From positions 3,162,001-3,226,000 of the forward strand of contig NZ_CP018620.1 of NCBI RefSeq assembly GCF_001908275.1: a stretch of DNA of 64,000 bases. Direction: 5' to 3'. The notes under the pieces were generated by a model that was given only the letters and a program-made list of their open reading frames with translations, was not told where the DNA came from and made no database searches. Within the stretch, counting starts at the first letter, position 1, and each line of letters starts with the position of its first letter. Positions 1-8,431 of this stretch are shown here, in pieces. Origin of the DNA: Paenibacillus xylanexedens (GTDB taxonomy: Bacteria; Bacillota; Bacilli; Paenibacillales; Paenibacillaceae). A program made the position numbers and the translations under genes.

Positions 1-374
1 CAATTGCAGACAGCGGTGTTGCTGGCATTATTGCTACGAACACAACCATCAGTCGTACAGGACTTTCCCACCAACATGCGAAGGAAACAGGCGGTCTGAG
101 CGGTAAACCTCTACGTGATCGTTCGACGGAGATTATTCGCCAGATCTATCGCCAGACCGAAGGCAAACTTCCGATTATCGGTTCAGGTGGCATTTTCACA
201 AGTGAGGATGCATACGAGAAAATTAAAGCCGGAGCAAGCTTGGTCGAAATATATACAGCATTGATCTATGAAGGACCTGAGGTGAATCGGCGCATTCATG
301 CCGGACTGCGTGAGTTGCTGCGCAAGGACGGTTATCGTCATATCTCCGAAGCGGTTGGTGCGGAGCATCGTTAA
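1..374 (+). CDS. pyrD: Dihydroorotate dehydrogenase (quinone-type), C-terminal part
   Basis: This is the 3' end of a gene entering from the left edge; the frame starts at base 3 and stops with TAA at 372-374. The enzyme oxidises dihydroorotate to orotate in pyrimidine synthesis, using FMN and, in class 2, membrane quinone. The visible part has the class-2 TIM-barrel tail: a TNTT(I)SR stretch, GGLSG-x-PL, IGSGGI with the following TSEDA, and [10 protein letters not shown], which bind FMN phosphate and shape the active site. Only about 123 residues are visible, so the catalytic Ser and the N-terminal membrane helices lie outside the window. The next gene is relQ on the same strand, 135 bases on. 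The family call is secure; class 2 is inferred from these motifs. Confidence 0.93.
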   Translation, partial: IADSGVAGIIATNTTISRTGLSHQHAKETGGLSGKPLRDRSTEIIRQIYRQTEGKLPIIGSGGIFTSEDAYEKIKAGASLVEIYTALIYEGPEVNRRIHAGLRELLRKDGYRHISEAVGAEHR

Positions 375-509
375 GAAGGAATGTGAATCCCCGGAATGAA
401 AATATAGAAGCATGGGAAGAGCGTAAAATGGTTCGGGACTCTTCCCCCCACCAAACATCATGTATAATGGAATAGAACAGGGGACGCTATAGAGACAGGA
501 GGCATAAGC

Positions 510-1325
510 ATGGACGGTAGAGACTGGGGTACATTTTTACTTCCTTATGAACAAGCGGTAGAGGAATTGAAAGTCAAGTTTAAGACAATGCGAGCGGAAC
601 TGAAGAAACGGGAAGAGTATGCCCCGATTGAATTCGTTACCGGTCGTGTCAAAAAAATATCCAGTATTCTGGAGAAATCCAGACGACTGAATGTGTCGCT
701 TGATGACGTGGAAACAGGCATTGAGGATATTGCAGGTATCCGCATTATGTGCCAGTTCGTGGATGATATCCGTCGGGTTGCCGAGTATATTCGAGGTCGT
801 AAGGATCTCACGGTACTCATTGAGAAAGATTACATTACGAATTTCAAAGAGAGCGGCTACCGAAGCTTCCATATGATTATTGAGTATCCCGTTCAGACGG
901 CTCTGGGACAAAAGAAAGTTTTGGCCGAGATACAGATCCGGACGCTTGCCATGAATTTCTGGGCTACCATTGAACATTCGCTGAGTTACAAGTTTCGGGA
1001 AGGGTTACCTGATGAGATGAGAACCAGGCTGAAAAAAACGGCTGAGGCCGCGTTTATACTGGACAACGAGATGTCTGCAATTCGTCTACAGATTTTGGAG
1101 GCGCAGAAGGCATTTGAGGATGATTCCAATATCGTGTCAAGAACATTGAATATCATTCATCAATTATACTTCTACCACCTTGTCAGTGAAGCAATTGAAG
1201 CACAGAAGCGATTTAACGATTACTGGGAACGGCATGATATGGAAGGGCTCAAAGACTTGCTGGATGACGTGAAGAAACTTCTGAACAACGCCAGAAAGGG
1301 CGAAAACCCGGATGAGCATCTATGA
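510..1325 (+). CDS. relQ: GTP pyrophosphokinase, small alarmone synthetase RelQ/YjbM type
   Basis: Transfers pyrophosphate from ATP to GDP/GTP to make (p)ppGpp, the stringent-response alarmone; cytoplasmic. The synthetase fold is clear: a basic helix around residues 25-60, EDIAGIR near residue 75, SGYRSFH near 117, AEIQIRT near 138 and FWATIEHSL near 149. There is no HD hydrolase domain and no TGS/ACT region, so it is a stand-alone small synthetase. At 271 residues it is longer than the roughly 211 residues known for B. subtilis YjbM; the extra part is a helical C-terminal tail of about 60 residues. ATG is preceded by AGGAGG with normal spacing. The gene overlaps the DUF309 gene by 14 bases, suggesting co-translation. 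Confidence 0.92.
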   Translation: MDGRDWGTFLLPYEQAVEELKVKFKTMRAELKKREEYAPIEFVTGRVKKISSILEKSRRLNVSLDDVETGIEDIAGIRIMCQFVDDIRRVAEYIRGRKDLTVLIEKDYITNFKESGYRSFHMIIEYPVQTALGQKKVLAEIQIRTLAMNFWATIEHSLSYKFREGLPDEMRTRLKKTAEAAFILDNEMSAIRLQILEAQKAFEDDSNIVSRTLNIIHQLYFYHLVSEAIEAQKRFNDYWERHDMEGLKDLLDDVKKLLNNARKGENPDEHL

Positions 1326-1794
1326 GCCACTGTACGTTGACTACTTAATCTACTTCAATCGGGATCAGGATTATTTCGAGTGCCATGAGGTGCTGGAAGA
1401 ATTGTGGCTTGAACGGAACCGGGATTCTCTCTATAAGGGATTGTTGCAAATTGCAGTTGGTTTATACCACTTCAGGAATGGCAATCTCCGCGGAGGAACG
1501 ATGATGTTACAGAGCTCACTTGATCTTCTGGAACCTTATCCTGCTACGATTCTGGGCATTGACCTAGGGGCTTTGGTACGGGATGTACAGGAAATCGTGA
1601 AGCAACTGTCCCAATCAGATGTTCAGTCTGTGACTTACAGGGATTTGTCAATACGAATTGTTGATGAGGTCTTAGAACAAGAGATATCTAGAAGATCGCT
1701 TGAGCTAAAACCAAATATTCCGCAACGTCGGAGTCCTACCAGAGGGCGAATATACGAAGAGAAGATGAAGGCGATGGATCAGAGTAAAAGTTGA
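1312..1794 (+). CDS. DUF309 family protein
   Basis: 160-residue protein with the DUF309 signature at the N-terminus: YF-x-CHEVLEE-LW followed by YKGLLQIAVGLYH-x-RNGN-x-GG. This family is a small all-helical domain with conserved His/Glu residues and no established biochemical role. The C-terminal third is basic and looks disordered. The start codon lies inside the last codons of relQ (overlap 1312-1325), so the two are probably translated together and an intrinsic terminator follows. Family assignment is confident; function is unknown. Confidence 0.82.
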   Translation: MSIYEPLYVDYLIYFNRDQDYFECHEVLEELWLERNRDSLYKGLLQIAVGLYHFRNGNLRGGTMMLQSSLDLLEPYPATILGIDLGALVRDVQEIVKQLSQSDVQSVTYRDLSIRIVDEVLEQEISRRSLELKPNIPQRRSPTRGRIYEEKMKAMDQSKS

Positions 1795-1858
1795 ACCGTA
1801 ATCACGCTAACATTCAAATGAGCATCCCATGGATATGAAGTTCCATGTATATGAAATA

Positions 1859-1898
1859 CCCCGACGATTCCTGTAAAGGGAACGATCGGGGTGTTTTT
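1859..1898 (+). terminator. Rho-independent terminator after the relQ/DUF309 pair
   Basis: CCCCGA and TCGGGG arms with additional imperfect pairing inside, followed by GTGTTTTT. It lies 64 bases after the DUF309 stop. Confidence 0.75.
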
Positions 1899-2010
1899 GA
1901 ATGTTGCGTTATATTCAGATGATTGCAGGTGGCACAGCCTGTCCTTCAACAGAACAGTTTCTGGTGATACAAGTACCTGATTGTAGATACTGTGGTAACA
2001 GATCTATCAG

Positions 2011-2559
2011 TTAGCTTGCCGAAGGAGTAGCGCTGCCTTTATATTTTTGGAAAAATTGTTTGTAATCATCCAGCGTGTAGCCCTGGTCACTGCCATTCTC
2101 TTTCAGTCCGCCAACCATACGGTCTTTCTCGACACCAGCCTCATAATAGACGAGTGTAGGCGTGAACTCGATATTGTAATCGGTCCATCCTGCTTCGAAT
2201 TCACGCAGATTGAACTGTGGAAGCTCAATACCTTCACTGTCAACCAGTGGCATCAACTGAGGTGTTGTTGCACGGCAGTGCGAGCAATCGGAAGCAAAGA
2301 AATAAACGAAAAAGCTGTCTTTGTTATCGATTTTGGCTTTGAGATCAGTGGGTACAATAATTTGTTGATAGTTGGGATCACTAAGTAGCTCCCGTGTAGC
2401 TGGATTAAGCTTGGAAGCAGCGATCCCATAAGCATTTTCCACTGAATCCATCTGTTTCTTGGATTGCTGGTCTACGACAACCAGTGCTGCAATCATAATG
2501 ATTAAAATACCCAGGAAAATAAGGATCGCAGCACTTTTCTTTTTCTTCTTGGATTTCAT
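2011..2559 (-). CDS. Membrane-anchored thioredoxin-like protein
   Basis: Encodes about 183 residues. An N-terminal lysine cluster (MKSKKKKK) is followed by one hydrophobic helix (residues about 10-28), so the rest should sit outside the membrane. The thioredoxin fold carries a CxxC centre in the context FASDCSHCRATTP and the typical later Thr-Pro (EFTPTLVYY). It probably works in extracytoplasmic thiol-disulfide exchange; the substrate is unknown. The frame is open further upstream, but I chose the ATG at 2559 because GGGGGATG sits just before it and because only then does the lysine-plus-helix anchor lie at the terminus. It is transcribed away from the methyltransferase gene. Confidence 0.82.
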   Translation of the reverse strand: MKSKKKKKSAAILIFLGILIIMIAALVVVDQQSKKQMDSVENAYGIAASKLNPATRELLSDPNYQQIIVPTDLKAKIDNKDSFFVYFFASDCSHCRATTPQLMPLVDSEGIELPQFNLREFEAGWTDYNIEFTPTLVYYEAGVEKDRMVGGLKENGSDQGYTLDDYKQFFQKYKGSATPSAS

Positions 2560-2780
2560 TGGACATCCCCCATCGATCATATCGAAATATAGTTTGGGCA
2601 AAAATAAAGGTTGGGATAATATGCATAAACACCCGAATTTTTGCTCAGGAATCAATCTACTTGCCATTATACTACATTACACGCTGTAGTGGAATAGATA
2701 CGATATGATAGGAAAGCAAAGCTTGGATATGATAAAATAAAACGATATTGCAATCTTACCAAGACAGGATGAGTGGGAAT

Positions 2781-4478
2781 ATGGGTGTAAAGTTACCTTT
2801 GATATTTGCTGAGCGAATGAAAAGTTTGCTGGGTGATGAGTTTGAACAATTTATGAAATCTTATGAACAGTCTCCTCATGCGGGACTGAGAGTGAATACG
2901 CTAAAAATATCGATGGAACAATTCGATGAGATTGCTCCGTTTGATCTAAGACCTATTCCGTGGTGTGAGACAGGATTCTATGTACCTCATGGTGTTAAAC
3001 CGGGGCTGCACCCTTATTATCATGCAGGCTTGTATTATATACAGGAACCAAGTGCAATGGCTCCAGTTGGATTATTGCAGGTGGAGCCTGGAGATCGTGT
3101 GCTTGATCTATGTGCTGCTCCGGGAGGAAAAACCACACAGATTGCTGCAAAGCTGCAAGGCAAGGGTGTACTTGTGACGAACGATATCCATGCTGAACGC
3201 ACGAAAGCGCTAGCCAAAAACGTGGAATTGTACGGGGTGCGTAACGCGGTTGTTTTGAATGAGTCGCCAGAGCGGATTGCAAATGCATTTCCTCATTATT
3301 TTGACAAAGTATTAATTGATGCGCCTTGCTCAGGTGAAGGCATGTTCCGCAAGGATGAAGACATGGTGAAATCGTGGGAACATCATTCGGTGGAAAAATG
3401 TGTGCTCATGCAGCGGGATATCTTGGAGACTGCGGCAAGATTGCTGGCCCCGGGAGGAACCATCGTATATTCGACATGTACCTTTGCGCCGGAGGAAAAT
3501 GAAGCGATGATTGCGGAGTTCCTGAATGTAAACCGTGATTTCGTAGTAATGGACATTCCTGAAGAGACAGGGTTCGCTCCAGGACGTCCGGAATGGGTAC
3601 GTCAGATGATGCCAGAGAAGGCAGAAGAGACGGAAGCTGTACTGGATCAAACGCGTGGCACCGCAAGATTGTGGCCTCACCTTTTGGAAGGAGAGGGACA
3701 TTATGTCGCTGTATTGCAGCATCGTGCAGGGCAAGGATTACAAACAGATCAACCTGGAGTAGTTAAAGAAGGAGCAATGGAGTATGGGCAGGTCGTGGAT
3801 GTGTCCAGGATTGAAGTAGAGGGGAAAAAGGATCACTCTATTGCTGCTTCTTCAATTGCTATAACCAAGGCTGATCGTAAAAAGGAACGTTTATTGCGAA
3901 TCGAATCCCGAGAGTCCCATGACAGACAGGCTGGCGGCGGCAAGAATTCGGGTAAACAGAGCAAAAAAGGTAAAGATCACGGTGGACGTAAATCGGAACG
4001 GGGTCAGGGACGCGGAGCTGATTCGGCAAGTATTGATCCGGTTGCGATCTACAGTCAGTTTATGAAAGAACAATTGGAGATTGAGTTAACTGGAGAGACG
4101 GTATGTTATGGAGATCGGGTGTATCAATCATCGGTTGGTGCAGCTCGATTGGAGGGACTGAAAGTCATTCGTCCAGGCTGGTTTATGGGCACGATCAAGA
4201 ATGGGCGATTTGTTCCGTCCCACCCGCTTGCCTGTGCTCTGAATGCATCTGAAGCACGGCGAAGCGTAAATCTGTCATCCGCTGATGGCGAAGCCGTGAG
4301 ATACCTCAAGGGTGAAACGTTAAATATTGAAGAAGAACGAGTGGTGCTCAAGGCGGATACGTTTGCCAAAGGGTATGTTCTTGTATGTGTAGATGGTTAT
4401 GCCGCTGGCTGGGGAAAATGGCTGGATGGTGTACTGAAGAATGAATATCCGGCAGGGTGGAGGTGGACATCGGTATGA
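2781..4478 (+). CDS. RsmF-type RNA (cytosine-5) methyltransferase
   Basis: SAM-dependent methyltransferase of the NOL1/NOP2/Sun family, which makes m5C in 16S rRNA. The SAM-binding core is present: DLCAAPGGKTTQIA near residue 108, then the catalytic motifs IDAPCSGEGMFRK (motif IV Cys) and VYSTCTFAPEENE (motif VI Cys). After the catalytic domain comes a basic low-complexity linker rich in K, G, R and S (about residues 375-425), then a C-terminal RsmF-like RNA-binding domain. The frame opens at a TTG at 2748; the ATG at 2781 fits family N-termini (MGVKLPLIF-x-ERM), with 2769 as an alternative. The stop overlaps the next start (ATGA), which indicates coupling with the pseudouridine synthase. Confidence 0.9.
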   Translation: MGVKLPLIFAERMKSLLGDEFEQFMKSYEQSPHAGLRVNTLKISMEQFDEIAPFDLRPIPWCETGFYVPHGVKPGLHPYYHAGLYYIQEPSAMAPVGLLQVEPGDRVLDLCAAPGGKTTQIAAKLQGKGVLVTNDIHAERTKALAKNVELYGVRNAVVLNESPERIANAFPHYFDKVLIDAPCSGEGMFRKDEDMVKSWEHHSVEKCVLMQRDILETAARLLAPGGTIVYSTCTFAPEENEAMIAEFLNVNRDFVVMDIPEETGFAPGRPEWVRQMMPEKAEETEAVLDQTRGTARLWPHLLEGEGHYVAVLQHRAGQGLQTDQPGVVKEGAMEYGQVVDVSRIEVEGKKDHSIAASSIAITKADRKKERLLRIESRESHDRQAGGGKNSGKQSKKGKDHGGRKSERGQGRGADSASIDPVAIYSQFMKEQLEIELTGETVCYGDRVYQSSVGAARLEGLKVIRPGWFMGTIKNGRFVPSHPLACALNASEARRSVNLSSADGEAVRYLKGETLNIEEERVVLKADTFAKGYVLVCVDGYAAGWGKWLDGVLKNEYPAGWRWTSV

Positions 4479-5221
4479 ATGGAAAAGGCAAACAAACGTT
4501 GCGTCTGGACAAAATATTAAGCCATATGGGTGTGGGAACACGAAGTGAACTCAAAAAGATGGTGAAACAAGGCAGAATCCATGTGGACGGCAAAGCGGTG
4601 AAAGACAGTGGTGTACAGGTGAACCCTGAGGTCAACGTCATTGAAGCCGATGGAGAGCGGATTGTGTATCGGGAGATGATCTATCTGATGTTGCATAAAC
4701 CTCCGGGTGTCGTGTCTGCTACCGAGGACAACAGAGATAAGACGGTACTGGATCTGCTGCGCAAAGAGGATCGGGTGTTCAATCCTTTTCCTGTGGGACG
4801 ACTAGATAAGGATACGGAGGGACTGCTCATTCTTACGAATGACGGTCCACTTGCCCATGATCTGTTATCTCCACGCAAGCATGTGCCCAAAACCTATGAA
4901 GCTCGTGTTCTGGGAAACGTGGATGAAGCGGATGTGCAACGTTTCAAGGCGGGCATTCAATTGGATGACGGATACGAGACGCTGCCGGCCGAACTGACTA
5001 TACTTGGTCAGGAAGAAACGGAGGAAGGCACGATCTCGTCGATCTCGCTTATTATTCACGAAGGGAAGTTTCACCAGGTGAAACGTATGTTTCAGGCGGT
5101 AGGCAAGCGTGTGGTCTATCTGAAACGCGTAGCCATGGGTGAGCTGGAACTAGCTTCCGATCTTGCTATCGGAAGCTATCGTGAACTAACCGCAGATGAG
5201 TTGAGCCTTCTGCGGAAGTAA
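4475..5221 (+). CDS. RsuA/RluB/RluF-family rRNA pseudouridine synthase
   Basis: Converts a specific uridine in rRNA to pseudouridine. Residues about 6-60 form an S4 RNA-binding domain (LRLDKIL-x-HMG-x-GTRSE, then GRIHVDG). The catalytic domain has PVGRLDKDTEGLLILTNDG, whose Asp in GRLDxxTxGLL is the family's catalytic residue, and the closing HEGKFHQVKRMF motif. About 248 residues, normal for the family. The ATG at 4475 overlaps the upstream stop and has GGTGGAGGTGG before it; a GTG 18 bases earlier in the same frame is less likely. The stop codon abuts the first unit of a tandem repeat. Confidence 0.92.
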   Translation: MNGKGKQTLRLDKILSHMGVGTRSELKKMVKQGRIHVDGKAVKDSGVQVNPEVNVIEADGERIVYREMIYLMLHKPPGVVSATEDNRDKTVLDLLRKEDRVFNPFPVGRLDKDTEGLLILTNDGPLAHDLLSPRKHVPKTYEARVLGNVDEADVQRFKAGIQLDDGYETLPAELTILGQEETEEGTISSISLIIHEGKFHQVKRMFQAVGKRVVYLKRVAMGELELASDLAIGSYRELTADELSLLRK

Positions 5222-5440
5222 AAGCTCCCGTCCTTCGCGAAGCGGAGCAGGGAGTCGTGGAGGGAAGCGGAGCCCCGATACTAACGCCGAAGGCGAAAAA
5301 GCTCCCGTCCTTCGCGAAGCGGAGCAGGGAGTCGTGGAGGGAAGCGAAGCCCCGATACTAACGCCGAAGGCGAAAAAGCTCCCGACCTTCACGAAGTGAA
5401 GCAGGGAGTCGGGCAGAGAGCGAAGCCCTGCCCGTAATGG
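5221..5440. repeat. 77-bp GC-rich direct tandem repeat, two near-perfect units plus a degenerate third
   Basis: Units begin at 5221, 5298 and 5375, each with AAAGCTCCCG. The first two differ at one visible base (GCGGAG to GCGAAG). The third diverges after about 15 bases and ends near 5440. Each unit contains CTCCC...GGGAG and TTCGCGAA, so each can fold. The period is not a multiple of three and no reading frame runs through, so it is non-coding. It begins at the last base of the pseudouridine synthase stop codon. Confidence 0.9.
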
Positions 5441-5457
5441 TCCCGGTTAAGCTTGGG

Positions 5458-5487
5458 CGGGCACACCGCTGACCAGCGGTGTGCCCG
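5458..5487. repeat. Perfect 14-bp inverted repeat
   Basis: CGGGCACACCGCTG and its exact complement flank a 2-base centre. There is no T-tract, so it is not a standard terminator; it belongs to the same GC-rich block as the 77-bp repeats. Confidence 0.85.
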
Positions 5488-5557
5488 GCAACAAGCGTTC
5501 CTACAACAACCGTGACATAGCAAAACCCGACCTAACACCGGTGAGCAAGACGGGAGT

Positions 5558-5601
5558 CCAGAGGGCAGAGCCCTCTGGGGCCCTCCCTCGGAAGGGAGGG
5601 T
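5558..5601. repeat. Two adjacent GC-rich hairpins
   Basis: CCAGAGGGC-AGA-GCCCTCTGG (5558-5578) is followed directly by CCCTCCC-TCGGAA-GGGAGGG (5581-5600) and TTTGGG. The paired hairpins resemble a mobile or REP-like intergenic element more than a terminator, because the T-tract is only three bases. Confidence 0.75.
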
Positions 5602-5641
5602 TTGGGTGGGTGCGACTACTAACAGATGAGGATGAAGCCAG

Positions 5642-6445
5642 ATGACTTATAAATTAATTGCACTTGATGTAGATGGAACACTGCTGAATGATCATCATGA
5701 ACTTACCGAATGGACTCAGGAGACCTTGATCCAAGCTTCCCGTCAGGGAGCAGAGATTGTCCTGTGTTCAGGTAGAGGTCCTGCCAACACGATTCCTTTT
5801 ATGGAGCAGATGGGACTGGATGGATATGTGATTACGCATAACGGCGCCGTTACCGCGCAAGTCAATACCCGTGAGGTAGTTCATCATTTTGCATTAGATG
5901 GACAAGGACTGGAGCCGATCATATCCTACTGTCGAGCCAATGGAGTACATTTTGACATCAATACGGCATTTGGTCTGTATGTGGATCAACCGGAAGGTTT
6001 GGGGTTGCAGGTGCGTGAGATGTATTACAACTTTATGGCCGAGCCACTGAAGTTACCCAAGTGGGTTGACATGACAGAACCGCTGGCGAAGTTCACTGCA
6101 TTTGGTCCGATTGAACAGATGGATGCAGTACTTCAGGAATGGTCTACTTGGAATCTGCCTTATTATATGACACGGAGTGGTGACTTTTTTATTGATCTGA
6201 TGCATCCCGAAGCGTCCAAAGGCGCTGCTCTTAAAAGGCTTGCCGAATCGAAGGGAATCATGCCTTCGGAGATTATGGCGATTGGTAACTACTTCAATGA
6301 TATTACGATGCTGACCTTTGCGGGCAAAGGCATTGCCATGGATAACTCCCCGGACGAGGTGAAAGCTGCTGCGGACGAGGTTACACTCTCCAATAACGAG
6401 CAAGGTGTGGCACACGCAATCCAAAAATATGTGTTATCCGTCTAA
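5642..6445 (+). CDS. Cof-type HAD-IIB phosphatase
   Basis: 267-residue hydrolase of the haloacid-dehalogenase superfamily, subclass IIB, which dephosphorylates small phosphorylated metabolites. Motif I is LDVDGTLL, with the nucleophile Asp at residue 9 and the acid/base Asp at 11; motif II is LCSGRGP; motif III is the Lys of HPEASKGAAL; motif IV reads GNYFND. In most Cof proteins the last motif starts GD, so an Asn here replaces the first metal-binding Asp while the second is kept. A member this diverged cannot be given a substrate. The gene stands alone, between the repeat block and the repeat-protein gene. Confidence 0.87.
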   Translation: MTYKLIALDVDGTLLNDHHELTEWTQETLIQASRQGAEIVLCSGRGPANTIPFMEQMGLDGYVITHNGAVTAQVNTREVVHHFALDGQGLEPIISYCRANGVHFDINTAFGLYVDQPEGLGLQVREMYYNFMAEPLKLPKWVDMTEPLAKFTAFGPIEQMDAVLQEWSTWNLPYYMTRSGDFFIDLMHPEASKGAALKRLAESKGIMPSEIMAIGNYFNDITMLTFAGKGIAMDNSPDEVKAAADEVTLSNNEQGVAHAIQKYVLSV

Positions 6446-6542
6446 CCCTACATCTTATACTTAAAATGCACGCTTTCCTCATAATCTACCGTCCTCAGGG
6501 ACATCCTAAGAGAATAACGTTAGGAATGGAGGAGGACACGTG

Positions 6543-7583
6543 ATGAATTATGATGTGGAATTGGTTGCAGACCTGCGGACATCAGGTGGAGAAGTACAGG
6601 ACGTGATGGTCAATGGTCAATATGCAGGCTCACTGTTCCTTGTGTACAGAGAAGGAGATCGTTTATCAGGTAGTCTTCAGATTGAGCAGGAGTCTCTGCC
6701 AGATGATACAGAGGAATTTATTGTGGAAAAAGTGCATGCCTATGTCCGATCTCTTGCAGATGCGTTGGAAGCTGCGTATTATGAAGTGCTGGTTAGTTGT
6801 GGCTCATTACATACGGTTCTGCATATGCCTGAGTCAGAGAAATTGTGGCCGTCTGAAGAGATGAATCATGACGAAGGCAGCTATGACGATATAGGTAACA
6901 GTGGAAGCAAGGTAATTCCTGTTTCACAAGCAGAATCGTTTACATATGAAGATCGGGATCAGGTTCTGGAGATGGAAATGGTAAGCGCAGGGCGCAGCAT
7001 ATCGACGTATATATTCAATGATGTCGAAGGGCAGGAACTTGCAGAAGCTTCCTTAAAACAATATGGCGCTGATGTACAAGGTGAAATACACTGGTATGAC
7101 GAGCCGGAAGAGAATCAATTGGAAGCTGCGGCAGAGTTACTTGTCAGAGAGCTGGATGAAGATATCATCGATACGATTACGATCCGCATGTGGCATCAGG
7201 GCAACGAACTCGAAACGTTAGAGTGGGTACATCGCGATTTCTCCGAGGAATTTGAGGATACCGATGAATCGGATCTGGATGAGTTGGAAGCTGCTGAAGA
7301 AACATGTTATGTCATGCTAAAGCGTAAGGATCGGGAGTTTCGGGTATATGAGCTGTTTCTTCAGGAGCGAGGTGGATTGCCTGTGGGAACAGCAACAATA
7401 GACACTTCTCATTCCGATCTGACGGGATACATTGATTACGAGGTTCCTGGTACCAGCATTCAGCGAAAGAGCCTGGTCGAGGTGTTGATGCAGGAGTTGG
7501 ACAAGGAAATGGAGTTTGACACCTTGCACCTGACGATGTTGTATCGAAATCAGATTATTGATGAAGCCAGAATAGATGGGTAA
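6543..7583 (+). CDS. Acidic protein of three internal repeats, function unknown
   Basis: About 346 residues, strongly acidic, with no signal peptide or membrane segment. It reads as three related blocks: residues about 3-90, 140-232 and 257-346. Each starts with a strand-rich segment, then a G-x-(L/I/V)-x-Y/W strand, a long helix (EKVHAYVRSLADALE; EAAAELLVRELDED; KSLVEVLMQELDKE) and a closing strand pair ending in LV-, MWHQGNELE and MLYRNQIID. Linkers are Glu/Asp-rich. I do not recognise the family. The ATG at 6543 has GGAGGAGG 7 bases upstream; a GTG directly before it (6540) is possible. A terminator overlaps its stop codon, so it is monocistronic. Confidence 0.8.
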   Translation: MNYDVELVADLRTSGGEVQDVMVNGQYAGSLFLVYREGDRLSGSLQIEQESLPDDTEEFIVEKVHAYVRSLADALEAAYYEVLVSCGSLHTVLHMPESEKLWPSEEMNHDEGSYDDIGNSGSKVIPVSQAESFTYEDRDQVLEMEMVSAGRSISTYIFNDVEGQELAEASLKQYGADVQGEIHWYDEPEENQLEAAAELLVRELDEDIIDTITIRMWHQGNELETLEWVHRDFSEEFEDTDESDLDELEAAEETCYVMLKRKDREFRVYELFLQERGGLPVGTATIDTSHSDLTGYIDYEVPGTSIQRKSLVEVLMQELDKEMEFDTLHLTMLYRNQIIDEARIDG

Positions 7584-7609
7584 AGGGCAACCGCCTTTTA
7601 CCTTTTTTT
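7579..7609 (+). terminator. Terminator overlapping the stop of the repeat protein
   Basis: GGTAAA...TTTACC stem with a GC-rich inner part and a run of seven T. The TAA stop lies inside the left arm. Confidence 0.8.
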
Positions 7610-7686
7610 GTTCTCGTTTTGACGAAAAATCCATTTCCCGGTATAGTACCATTAGTTTAAAAGAGATCAGGAAGCGGAGGAGAACA

Positions 7687-8238
7687 ATGATGCACTCATT
7701 CAGGATCATTAGCCAATATATTAACGATGGTTTACAAGCGGTTCAGGCGAAGCCGGAAGATACGGAGGATGTGATGTCGCTGCTGGTGGAGACAGCCGAA
7801 TGGTTACAAAGCCAAGGTTCTTCCCAATGGAACGCTTTGCTTAAAGGCGAAGATTCACATGATACGGCAGGGGCGATACGGCGTGGGGATGTGTTTGTGT
7901 TTAAAAAAGGAACGGACGTAGCGGGGATGGTCATCCTTTTGGTTCAGCCAAGCCCTTGGGATATTCATCTTTGGGGTTCAAAAGCTCATGCCGAGGATGG
8001 CGCAATTTATCTGCATCGGTTAGCGATTCGAAGAAAATATGCTCAGAGCGGTCTGGGACGGTCCATTTTGCAATGGTCCAGCAGCGGCATACATTTTGAA
8101 GGCAAACATACTGTTCGGTTAGATTGCGGAGCGAGCAATGCTACGTTGAACGCCTTTTACGCGCGGAACGGGTATACTTTTTTGGGAGAGACCGATGGTT
8201 ACAGTACATATGAGAAGTCCGTGGAGCTACTGAGCTGA
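7687..8238 (+). CDS. GNAT family N-acetyltransferase
   Basis: 184 residues; the GNAT fold transfers an acetyl group from acetyl-CoA to an unidentified amine. The middle of the protein has the acetyl-CoA-binding segment (YLHRLAIRRKYAQSGLGRSIL, where Q-x-x-G-L-G corresponds to the usual Q/R-x-x-G-x-G/A loop), and the C-terminal part has the A-x-N-A-x-L-x-A-F-Y-x-R-x-G-Y signature. The frame is open 111 bases upstream, but the ATG at 7687 has GGAGGAGAACA just before it, so I trimmed to it. It stands between two terminators or gaps and has no informative neighbour. Confidence 0.85.
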   Translation: MMHSFRIISQYINDGLQAVQAKPEDTEDVMSLLVETAEWLQSQGSSQWNALLKGEDSHDTAGAIRRGDVFVFKKGTDVAGMVILLVQPSPWDIHLWGSKAHAEDGAIYLHRLAIRRKYAQSGLGRSILQWSSSGIHFEGKHTVRLDCGASNATLNAFYARNGYTFLGETDGYSTYEKSVELLS

Positions 8239-8431
8239 GAATTCTGACTATCCAATGAATATGTTGACGACAACCGCAAGCGATGGACTGCTGAATTAAA
8301 GCTTTTGCTTCTGAGGGGAACGTTTCATGAATATGTTGTATATACGAGTTATCGTAATATAGATGTTCCGGCTTCCCTATGTCATAATGGATAGTAGAGC
8401 AGTACGTAAGTTAGAAAGGGGGAAACTAACG

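Noticed and set aside
537..977. 146-codon minus-strand ORF inside relQ
   Set aside because: A shadow of relQ with no ribosome site or family features.
5221..5440. Tandem repeats as a CRISPR array
   Set aside because: The units are 77-bp and contiguous with no unique spacers, and no cas genes are near.
6504..6525. TCCTAA/TTAGGA hairpin upstream of the repeat protein
   Set aside because: Six base pairs, not touching the SD, with no conserved feature.
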